DNA of 14,200 bases from Anaerolineae bacterium (GTDB lineage Bacteria > Chloroflexota > Anaerolineae > Promineifilales > Promineifilaceae), in assembly GCA_028284105.1 (NCBI GenBank), contig JANQSK010000561.1:1-14200 (forward strand). Reading direction: 5' to 3'. The position numbers and the translations under genes are program-made. This document shows positions 6,646 through 13,075 of the stretch, piece after piece. The notes beneath the pieces are model-generated. The model was not told the DNA's origin. It saw only the letters and a program-made list of their open reading frames with translations, and searched no databases. Each line of letters begins with the position of its first letter. Position 1 is the stretch's first letter.

Positions 6646-7885
6646 CTAAATACTTCTCGGCATATGCCATCAAGGCTTCTTCAAATACATTGGTGGGCGG
6701 CAAAACGAGGCCTGCACCCACCTGCCCAATTCCAGGGTCTTTGTGGGCGATACCTGTGTTAATTTGAGGACGAATCCCTAATTCAACCACCTTGCGAATA
6801 TCGACACCGGTTGGCGTGCCGCGAAAGCCGAGCGCAGGGATTGTGAATGCTGAATGTTCAGTCTCGGTGATTTCATACATTTCAAGAGTTGTGTTTAACG
6901 CTAATTCAGGTGTGCCGCTAATGAACGTGACAATGGCAGGTGCAGTCGCCATGGCGAAAGCGCCAATTCCAGCTGTTTCAGTAATCGTACTGTCGCCAAT
7001 ATCACCATTTGCATCATCTGCAGTGAAGCCGGGGAAATATAAGCCATCCGGTTGCCCAACTGGCCCTGTAAACCATTGATCCCCCAACCCACTGACGCGA
7101 ATGCCAAGCTCTGTCCCATTTCGAGCCATAACGGTCATGATTGTGCTGCCTTCAACGCCGTGTCCTGCATCAGCCATTGCTTTACAGGCGGCCATCACTG
7201 GATTAAGAACAGATAGCGCGTTTTCAGCGAGGAATTGAATGGCTTTAGCTTTCTCTTCATCGCTGGCGTTCGTGCGTACGATGGCAGGGGCAAGTTTAGT
7301 GGCAAAAATAATGGAGCCAGCTTTGTTGCGATTGTGGCCTTCATCCCCCATGTGGAGTGATTCTGCCAACAATGCTCGAATATCAAGTCCATCAATTTCG
7401 GCAAGCGCCTGATTGACGATGTCAGCGAAAGAGCCATTGAGCCAGTGTAGCTTTTCGAGAACTTCCTCGCTGTAGGCTCCATAGCGCAGCACTTTACCAT
7501 ACCCCTCGTTCATGTTGGAGTAGGCCACATTGCCGTGCGTTACGTTTTCAACGACATACACTTTCATCGATGCAGAGGTGACGCCAGCCATAGGTCCAAC
7601 AGTGGCGTGTTCATGGCAAGGCTCAAGGTCGACCTGACCAGAGGTAACAAGCTCAACGGCACTGCCCCAATCTGTGGCTTTGCCCTCTAAAATGAGTGCC
7701 CCCACAATTGCTCCTCGAAGAGGCCCGGATGCATTTTCCCAACTAATTGGTGGACCTGCGTGAAGGAGGAGATTATCACGCATACCGGGAATGACGTTGA
7801 TTGCGGTGTCGATCCGTTTAAGAAACGGCCGTGCTTCCATCATGCGAGAAACGGCCGTTTGGTTGGCTTGATCTATATCAATCAT
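6641..7885 (-). CDS. allG: DUF1116 / YlbE family, AllG-like subunit of oxamate carbamoyltransferase
   Basis: A 414-residue DUF1116 protein matching E. coli YlbE (AllG), one of three proteins (AllF, AllG, AllH) shown to form oxamate carbamoyltransferase, which converts oxalurate and phosphate into oxamate and carbamoyl phosphate. Landmarks, numbered from the chosen start: LLLHAGPPISW (39-49), CHEHATVGPMAGVTSASM (90-107), NMNEGYGKVLRYGAYSEEVL (124-143), MARNGTELGIRVSGLG (253-268) and NTGIAHKDPGIGQVGAG (376-392). I use ATG at 7885, which has AAAGGAGAG 4-5 bases upstream and matches the YlbE N-terminus; an in-frame TTG at 7915 would add ten residues but has no such site. The gap to fdrA is 37 bases, the usual allF-allG order. 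The C-terminus ends KYLG with its stop inside the inverted repeat, so the last residues may have been altered by insertion. The transcarbamoylase role here is by homology. Confidence 0.88.
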   Translation of the reverse strand: MIDIDQANQTAVSRMMEARPFLKRIDTAINVIPGMRDNLLLHAGPPISWENASGPLRGAIVGALILEGKATDWGSAVELVTSGQVDLEPCHEHATVGPMAGVTSASMKVYVVENVTHGNVAYSNMNEGYGKVLRYGAYSEEVLEKLHWLNGSFADIVNQALAEIDGLDIRALLAESLHMGDEGHNRNKAGSIIFATKLAPAIVRTNASDEEKAKAIQFLAENALSVLNPVMAACKAMADAGHGVEGSTIMTVMARNGTELGIRVSGLGDQWFTGPVGQPDGLYFPGFTADDANGDIGDSTITETAGIGAFAMATAPAIVTFISGTPELALNTTLEMYEITETEHSAFTIPALGFRGTPTGVDIRKVVELGIRPQINTGIAHKDPGIGQVGAGLVLPPTNVFEEALMAYAEKYLG

Positions 7886-7922
7886 GAACTCTCCTTTGTG
7901 TGTCTCAGGTTGCAAACTTTGT

Positions 7923-9602
7923 TCACTTTTTACTCTTCATTTTTGCCAAAATGGCCATCAGTTTTTCGTTACCGCCAGCGGGAGGGCGCCAATCAACATG
8001 AACGGCCGTTCCGCCCTGCGATTTCACGCTGTCATAAAAAGTTTCGACGCCCACATTGATGGCGATAGTTTCATGGCCTAACGAGACTGCTGGCAAATCA
8101 GGAACGTGTCGGGAAGAGAATTCAGTTGCCACATAAGCAACAAATTCTTGCACATTATCGATAACTTCTGCACCCGCTTCTTCAAACTGTTCGATTTGAT
8201 GCTGTTTATTTTGTGGGTCATCTTCTGTGCCCACAACGAGAATGACAACATCCTTGTTGTGCTCAGAAACGGCCGTTTTGACCAGCGGCGCTAATTCAGC
8301 GGCAGGATCGGGATGAGCCCCTTCTCCCAACACCACATCAAGGACCAACATCTGGGCTTCAGGATCAGACATCTCTTGTTTAAATCGACGCATCCGTAAA
8401 TCATTATCCATCATGGGATGAAGTCGCCCTTGTGTAAATTCATCTTCACCCAGATCGAGAATGGTATGTCCTTGGCTTTGCAACGAGTCTGGTAGCTTTT
8501 GGTCAGGGCGTAGGGGAATGTTTGTGTAAAGAGGATGAACCACTTTTTGTAGAGTGGTGAGTAGTTCAAACGCTAACGTGCCGCCAGAAAACAGGGCGCG
8601 AAGATACCCTGGTGATGGAGGAGAAGTGGGTGATGTTTGAGCTCGGCTATTTTTAGGAGCTTGGCTCAATTGAACGGCCGTTCTTGCCGTTTCAGACATC
8701 GAACTGGCGAACGTTAAATAGCTGATTGACCGTGTTGCTGGCAGTGAATCTCCTAAAAAGTAAACCACTGTTTTCTTTTGCATGCTTTGGGCTGTGGCTA
8801 AAAGACGATTGGCAATTTCAGGTGAGGGGGGTTTTGATATCATCACAATGACATCGGTCTCGTCGTCATTACCTAGCGCTAATAGGCCTTGCTCAAAAGT
8901 GATGCCTCCCACACTGTCTTTGAGATCACGTCCTCCTGTACCGATGGCTTGGGAAATGCCACCCCCTAACTGATGAATTTCACTCATGATGGCCTGCATG
9001 CCAGTGCCGGAAGCCCCAACGATGCCGATATTGCCTTGTCGAACTGTGTTGGCAAACCCAAGACCGATGCCGTTGATAACGGCCGTTCCGCAATCAGGTC
9101 CCATGACGAGCAAGCCAAGTGATTGTGCTTTCTTTTTTAAGGTCGCTTCATCTTCAATCGAGACATTATCGCTGTATAAAAAGACATTTTTGCCTTCATC
9201 TAAAGCATCATGGCAGACGTCTGTGGCGTATCGACCGGGAACAGAAACAAGCACCCAATTGGCGTCGGGCTGAATGCTCACGGCCGATTTCAAACTTTTA
9301 GGTCGGTAATCTCCTGAACCACCAGATTGTCGTTTTTTTAGTAGGGTGTCAACTTGAGCAATAGCTTCAGAAACGGCCGTTTCGCTTTCCCCTTTTACAA
9401 TAATCAACAAATCATCAGGGCTGGCCTCAATGCCATCCAAAGAAAAGCCTGTTGAGAGCAAAACGTCCCGATTAGCAGGCGTTGCCATCACCACACCCGC
9501 ATCTACCACACCGGGTAAACCGGCCAATCCTTTTTGCAACTGCATCAAAATGACCGAGTCATAATAGGCACCCGCTCGAATTTCAAATTGAGAAAAAGTC
9601 AT
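7923..9602 (-). CDS. allF: FdrA, AllF-like subunit of oxamate carbamoyltransferase
   Basis: A 559-residue protein of the FdrA family, distantly related to succinyl-CoA synthetase; close to the length of E. coli FdrA (AllF). The N-terminal part has MATPANRDVL (39-48) and VPGRYA (121-126); the nucleotide-binding-like core has MGPDCGTAVINGIGLGFAN (167-185), GIVGASGTGMQAI (193-205) and GTGGRDLKDSVGG (221-233); the second domain has LFSGGTLAFE (337-346), DLGEDEFTQGRLHPMMD (383-399) and LDVVLGEGAHPDP (421-433); the end is VDWRPPAGGNEKLM (536-549). In E. coli this subunit works with AllG and AllH in the last steps of anaerobic allantoin use. The start is ATG with AGGTGA upstream, 7 bases after the MBL stop. 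The gene holds five exact AACGGCCGTT copies, all encoding Thr-Ala-Val. Residues 311-332 form a Ser/Pro/Thr-rich linker between domains. Confidence 0.9.
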   Translation of the reverse strand: MTFSQFEIRAGAYYDSVILMQLQKGLAGLPGVVDAGVVMATPANRDVLLSTGFSLDGIEASPDDLLIIVKGESETAVSEAIAQVDTLLKKRQSGGSGDYRPKSLKSAVSIQPDANWVLVSVPGRYATDVCHDALDEGKNVFLYSDNVSIEDEATLKKKAQSLGLLVMGPDCGTAVINGIGLGFANTVRQGNIGIVGASGTGMQAIMSEIHQLGGGISQAIGTGGRDLKDSVGGITFEQGLLALGNDDETDVIVMISKPPSPEIANRLLATAQSMQKKTVVYFLGDSLPATRSISYLTFASSMSETARTAVQLSQAPKNSRAQTSPTSPPSPGYLRALFSGGTLAFELLTTLQKVVHPLYTNIPLRPDQKLPDSLQSQGHTILDLGEDEFTQGRLHPMMDNDLRMRRFKQEMSDPEAQMLVLDVVLGEGAHPDPAAELAPLVKTAVSEHNKDVVILVVGTEDDPQNKQHQIEQFEEAGAEVIDNVQEFVAYVATEFSSRHVPDLPAVSLGHETIAINVGVETFYDSVKSQGGTAVHVDWRPPAGGNEKLMAILAKMKSKK

Positions 9603-9609
9603 GATTCAC

Positions 9610-10701
9610 CTAATGCTTTTTAATGGTTGTCGTCACACCTTCAACTGGAATTTCAGCTTCTTGTAAAAATGGGGATAGCTTAGATTCGATTTTCATGGGC
9701 GGACGTTCTTCTGTGCTTCGGTGGCGAGGAACGGGCCAAGCCATATCTGAAACAACCGCCATTCTTTGGGTGATTTTTTCTTTTGTGATGTTGAATGTCA
9801 TTAAATCTCTGGCTAAAGCAACAGGCCCATCATAGGTCACTCGTAAATCATCCAGAATGGGAATCAATAAATCTTCGCTGAGCATGAGGTGATACATCAC
9901 ACCTAAGCGGGGCTTGGTTAGGCTAAATATTTTGCCAGCTGAACGAGGTGGGCAATGCACACCATGACAGATGTTTTGCGCCACTTGTAGCGGAAGGAAG
10001 GTTTTTTCGGCGTAATCTTTTGCAGGAACAAACGCTTCATGAATGAGCAGGTCCGCATTTTGGCCATTTTCAACCATAAATTGATTGGGCTTACCATCCC
10101 CTAAATAGACAAATGACAAATCATTCCAATCAAGCCGATAGCTTATTGGCCCATCAATGCAGTGCAATGCAGGAAAAGCCGTTATTTTGACCCCATTTTC
10201 TTCATATACCACATGAGAAGGATTGGCATAATCAAATTCTGTAAAAATTGTTTTGTGTCCTTCGCCGTGATTGACTACACCAATCCGACTTTCAATATCC
10301 CAGGCCATTATTTTGTCGAACGCATCCCCAAAAGCGGCCGTGCCTAAGCGTGATTCTCTGGCAGACGGCCCCCAAACTTGTAGTGGGGTAAAACGGCCAC
10401 GAACCATGCCGAGTGCATATAGGGAAGTTAAATCTCCCCAATGGTCGACGTGAAGATGGGTTAGAAAAATCTTGTCTAATTTTGAGTGGGGAACGCCCAA
10501 TGCGTTGAGATTCGCGCTTGACCCAGTGCCTAAATCAAATACAAAAACGTCCCCATTTCCTAGCTCGACTAACCAACCCGTCGACGCCTGAGACTTTCTT
10601 GAAAAAGGCATTCCTGTTCCCAGCGCGGTGATCCGCATTTCGTGCTCGGCGATGGGTTCTCCTGGGTAGAAAAAATTAGGATCGCGATTTTGGACACTCA
10701 T
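9610..10701 (-). CDS. Metallo-beta-lactamase-fold hydrolase, GntH-like
   Basis: A 363-residue MBL-fold hydrolase. Metal ligands are visible as TH82-L-H84-V-D86-H87 (HxHxDH), H180 in FPALHCIDGP, D202 in YLGDGKPN and H271 in VMYHLM. The opening ITALGTGMPFSRKSQAS and FDLGTGSSANL are typical of the arylsulfatase/RNase Z-like branch, and the whole chain (VWGPS, YEENGVKI, IHEAFV, VTYDGP, FNITKE) resembles proteins annotated as GntH from the guanitoxin cluster. No other guanitoxin genes are present, so the name reflects family only. No signal peptide is seen, unlike several relatives that carry one. It sits between the hydroxylase subunits and fdrA with small gaps and has GAGGGAA before the ATG. By context it may hydrolyse a linear or cyclic amide intermediate; this is inference. 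Confidence 0.8.
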   Translation of the reverse strand: MSVQNRDPNFFYPGEPIAEHEMRITALGTGMPFSRKSQASTGWLVELGNGDVFVFDLGTGSSANLNALGVPHSKLDKIFLTHLHVDHWGDLTSLYALGMVRGRFTPLQVWGPSARESRLGTAAFGDAFDKIMAWDIESRIGVVNHGEGHKTIFTEFDYANPSHVVYEENGVKITAFPALHCIDGPISYRLDWNDLSFVYLGDGKPNQFMVENGQNADLLIHEAFVPAKDYAEKTFLPLQVAQNICHGVHCPPRSAGKIFSLTKPRLGVMYHLMLSEDLLIPILDDLRVTYDGPVALARDLMTFNITKEKITQRMAVVSDMAWPVPRHRSTEERPPMKIESKLSPFLQEAEIPVEGVTTTIKKH

Positions 10702-10735
10702 TCAATATTCCCTCAATGTTGATTTTGTGATTCAT

Positions 10736-11206
10736 TTAGGATGTTTTTGCTGCTAGTAGTACGGCATCAACAATGTGTTGATAGCCCGTACAGCGACAGA
10801 GGTTCCCTGAAAGGGCTTCGCGTACTTCTGCTTCTGTTGGGTTTGGATTTTGTTCGAGGTAGGGCTTGATGGTCATCAAAAAGCCAGGGGTGCAAAAGCC
10901 GCACTGTAACCCATGAGCCTCGTGGAATGCTTGTTGAATAGGATGTAGATTATCTTGGTCACCTAAGCTTTCTACTGTTTGAATGTCATGACCAGTTGTT
11001 TGAATAGCAAGCATTAAGCAAGAGCGGACGGGTTCCCCATCAAACAGTATCGTGCATGCGCCACAGACGCCGTGTTCACAGCCCACATGGGTGCCTGTTA
11101 AACCGAGTTCGTGGCGAATAAAGTCAGACAATAAAAGGCGTGGTTCAACTTTTTTTGTAATCGTTTCGCCATTGATGGTTGTGGTGATGCTCACTTTTTG
11201 GCTCAT
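10736..11206 (-). CDS. 2Fe-2S subunit of xanthine dehydrogenase/CO dehydrogenase-family hydroxylase
   Basis: A 156-residue small subunit that carries electrons from the molybdenum centre to FAD. The N-terminal plant-type ferredoxin cluster uses C43, C48, C51 (CEHGVCGAC) and C63 (RSC); the C-terminal helical cluster uses C102, C105 (QCGFCTPGF) and C137, C139 (GNLCRCTGYQHI). Length and order match CoxS/XdhC/NdhS-type subunits, and all eight cysteines are present. The start overlaps the FAD-subunit stop by 4 bases (ATGA), so the two are translationally coupled. The usual third partner, the roughly 750-residue Mo-binding large subunit, is not next to it, nor anywhere in the window. The substrate cannot be told from the small subunit; purine, hydantoin-like or other N-heterocycle oxidation fits the neighbours. 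Confidence 0.93.
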   Translation of the reverse strand: MSQKVSITTTINGETITKKVEPRLLLSDFIRHELGLTGTHVGCEHGVCGACTILFDGEPVRSCLMLAIQTTGHDIQTVESLGDQDNLHPIQQAFHEAHGLQCGFCTPGFLMTIKPYLEQNPNPTEAEVREALSGNLCRCTGYQHIVDAVLLAAKTS

Positions 11207-12090
11207 GATCCGCTCCTTTGTTGGGCATTTTGAAACGCTTGTTTAAGCGCCCGCTTGGCGAGGACGCCCGCCAGATGCCTTTTGTAATTTGCTGTCGCAT
11301 GAACGTCTGTTGTGGGGTCGATTTCATTTTGTGTTGCTGTGGAAACGGCCGTTTCAATCACATCATCACTCAGGTTATTGCCAATCAATGCTTTGGCTCC
11401 TTCAGTCGCCACCATAGGCCGTTCCCCTACATTTAAGAAGACAAGCTTCGCCTCTTTGCAAACACCAGTGCTATCGAGCTGAATAAAAGCGGCTGCACCA
11501 GCCTGCGCGTAGTCACCATGGCGTCTTGCTAACTCTTGAAATCCATAACCGCTATTCAATGGCATTGTAGGGATTTGAATCTCACAAATGATTTCTTCCG
11601 GTTCGAGGGCCGTTTCAAACAGACCGATAAAGAAGTCATCCGCAGAAACCCATCGCTCATTGCCTTCTCGTTTGAGTAAAAATTGTGCGCCTAAAGTCAC
11701 ACAAATCACTGGAAGCTCGCCGGCCGGATCGGCATGGGCAATACTGCCACCAATGGTGCCACGATTCCGAATTTGAGGATGTGCAATATAGGGCATCGTT
11801 TCAAACATCAACGGAGCGTGATTGGCAACAAGGTCACTTTTTTCAACATGAGCATGTCGACTCATCGCTTTGATGCTTAGCTGATTAACGGCCGTTAATG
11901 AAATCCCGCTGAGTTCAGGAATATTGTTGATATCGATGAGGATGGCGGGTTGGGATAGACGGAAGTTCATCACGGGGATCAAACTTTGACCCCCAGCTAG
12001 TAGCTTGGCATCAAATCCATGTTGATTCATGAGTGAGAGGGCTTCGTCGAGAGTAGTGGGAGCAAAATATTCAAACGGGGCTGGTTTCAT
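11203..12090 (-). CDS. FAD-binding medium subunit of xanthine dehydrogenase/CO dehydrogenase-family hydroxylase
   Basis: A 295-residue CoxM-type flavoprotein that accepts electrons from the 2Fe-2S subunit. It shows the two FAD diphosphate-binding signatures, AGGQSLIPVMNFRL (32-45) and NRGTIGGSIAHADPAGE (109-125), and the opening FEYFAPTTLDEAL; the C-terminal CO-dehydrogenase flavoprotein domain runs from about residue 180. Full length for the family (270-300). It is the first gene of the long minus-strand run; TAGGA lies 7 bases before the ATG. The gene to its right is divergent, so the run's promoter should lie in the 89-bp gap. In typical operons the large Mo-binding subunit accompanies it, which is not the case here. 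Confidence 0.92.
   Translation of the reverse strand: MKPAPFEYFAPTTLDEALSLMNQHGFDAKLLAGGQSLIPVMNFRLSQPAILIDINNIPELSGISLTAVNQLSIKAMSRHAHVEKSDLVANHAPLMFETMPYIAHPQIRNRGTIGGSIAHADPAGELPVICVTLGAQFLLKREGNERWVSADDFFIGLFETALEPEEIICEIQIPTMPLNSGYGFQELARRHGDYAQAGAAAFIQLDSTGVCKEAKLVFLNVGERPMVATEGAKALIGNNLSDDVIETAVSTATQNEIDPTTDVHATANYKRHLAGVLAKRALKQAFQNAQQRSGS
11884..11899. repeat. Extended AACGGCCGTT palindrome (16 bp)
   Basis: ATTAACGGCCGTTAAT is a perfect 16-base palindrome built on the dispersed 10-mer, within the FAD-subunit gene where it encodes Leu-Thr-Ala-Val-Asn. The other exact 10-mers start at 2796, 6001, 7850, 8001, 8268, 8673, 9078, 9372, 11344, 12449 and 12773. Confidence 0.9.
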
Positions 12091-12179
12091 ATAGATTTCC
12101 TACAGATTCCGTATCCTGAAATGGAATGAGACTCTGTCAAAATTGCCAAATGTCTTGAATTGAGTACAAAAGAAGGCAA
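12091..12179. promoter_or_regulatory. Divergent promoter region between hydroxylase operon and allH-like gene
   Basis: The only plausible place for the promoter of the ten-gene minus-strand run. On the minus strand a consensus -35, TTGACA (12140-12135), is followed after 17-19 bases by a weak -10 (AGGATA or GATACG, about 12117-12110). On the plus strand TTGCCA (about 12144) and TACAAA (12165-12170) are 16 bases apart, which would start transcription almost at the ATG and give a nearly leaderless message. No regulator gene is present nearby. The boxes are weak calls; the need for a divergent promoter is solid. Confidence 0.4.
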
Positions 12180-12929
12180 ATGACTGGTTATCCAATTCCG
12201 CCAAGAGCTTTAGCCTGGCTCAAAAATAGTGAAACGATCCGATACCTTCATCGCTTTGACCGGAGCTGTAATTTGCTAAATCAAAATGATGAACTGCTAT
12301 CTTTCGTGTTGCCTTCTATCGGTTTGGGTCCCTTCTCGCTTATTGTACCAGAAAAAGTAGTGCACACCCTGACCAATGGGACCTCCGTGCAACTTATTGA
12401 AGGCCAATGGCTTGTTGTAGATGGCCAGAAACTTAAGCTCCCTCAGGAAACGGCCGTTTGGAATCCTGTTCCCGATTGGTCTAAGCTCCAGAACAAAGCC
12501 TTTGATTTACAAGGAGTTCTCCCATTACCTGAACGAATCCAAGCTTTACTTGAGATTTTGATGCTCTACCTAAGGAACAATGATGAACACCAAATCTTCC
12601 AGGTTACCCTAAAGCTTGCTGGATTGGGGGAAGGGCTAACGCCAATTGGGGATGATGTGCTGATGGGTGTGATTTTTGGGTTATGGGTTGATCGACCAAA
12701 GAGCCCAATGATATCGTTGATTGGCAATACGGCCGTTCCGCGCACAACAACATTATCTGGTGCCTTTTTAAAAACGGCCGTTGCAGGTGAAGCAACCATT
12801 CATTGGCATGAGTTAGCTAATGACAAACCCAGTGCTAAACAAAAAATCCTGTCCATTGGCCACACCTCCGGCGCAGCTGCTTGGACAGGATTCGTTAAAA
12901 CGCTCGAATTAAAGAGAAAAGAGGTTTAA
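12180..12929 (+). CDS. allH: DUF2877 family, AllH-like subunit of oxamate carbamoyltransferase
   Basis: A 249-residue DUF2877 protein, the family of E. coli YlbF (AllH), third component of oxamate carbamoyltransferase together with the FdrA and DUF1116 proteins. The diagnostic motif GLGEGLTPIGDDVLMG is at 148-163; TTTLSGAFLKTAVAGE (189-204) and IGHTSGAAAWTGF (226-238) follow as in relatives. It is somewhat shorter than many members, which reach 270-300 residues. An in-frame TGA 24 bases upstream limits the start to this ATG; the ribosome site (AGAAGG, 3 bases away) is close, so the message may be almost leaderless. Unlike the E. coli allFGH order, this gene is on the opposite strand and separated from allFG by three genes, though still in the same locus. 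It contains two exact AACGGCCGTT sites and one near-match. Confidence 0.85.
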   Translation: MTGYPIPPRALAWLKNSETIRYLHRFDRSCNLLNQNDELLSFVLPSIGLGPFSLIVPEKVVHTLTNGTSVQLIEGQWLVVDGQKLKLPQETAVWNPVPDWSKLQNKAFDLQGVLPLPERIQALLEILMLYLRNNDEHQIFQVTLKLAGLGEGLTPIGDDVLMGVIFGLWVDRPKSPMISLIGNTAVPRTTTLSGAFLKTAVAGEATIHWHELANDKPSAKQKILSIGHTSGAAAWTGFVKTLELKRKEV

Positions 12930-12969
12930 TTCTCTACTCTCTACTCTTTTCTCACTTCTGTGCCAAGTG

Positions 12970-13020
12970 TTTTGACAAACTTATTTTACCAGACAGATTG
13001 ATGCCGCTGGTTTGTCAAAA
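12970..13020. repeat. Inverted repeat in the convergent gap
   Basis: Perfect 11-base arms TTTTGACAAAC (12970-12980) and GTTTGTCAAAA (13010-13020) with a 29-base loop, in which ACCAG/CTGGT could form an alternative stem. It lies between the convergent allH-like and permease genes and could act as a bidirectional terminator or mRNA 3' structure, but no clear T-tract follows on either strand. Confidence 0.55.
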
Positions 13021-13026
13021 CTTCAG

Positions 13027-13074
13027 GTTCCGTCATTCAACTCTATCCATCAATCTTTGTTAAATTGACGGAAC
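13027..13074. terminator. Hairpin directly after the permease stop codon
   Basis: Arms GTTCCGTCA (13027-13035) and TGACGGAAC (13066-13074) pair perfectly; the inner bases TTCAAC and GTTAAA extend the stem with one mismatch and a bulge, leaving a 17-base loop. On the minus strand it starts 1 base after the permease TAG. No T-run follows, so it may stabilise or help end the permease message rather than being a textbook intrinsic terminator. Confidence 0.5.
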
Positions 13075-13075
13075 A

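Noticed and set aside
7885..7915. TTG start ten codons upstream for the AllG-like protein
   Set aside because: ATG at 7885 has a strong AAAGGAGAG site and matches the known N-terminus of YlbE; the TTG has no such site.
9610..10701. MBL protein as RNase Z or evidence for guanitoxin biosynthesis
   Set aside because: Similarity is to the GntH-type branch, but no other guanitoxin genes occur and the tRNase Z exosite arm is not seen.
2796..12782. AACGGCCGTT copies as operators or terminators
   Set aside because: All copies lie inside coding regions, have no T-tracts, and are too many and too dispersed for local gene control.
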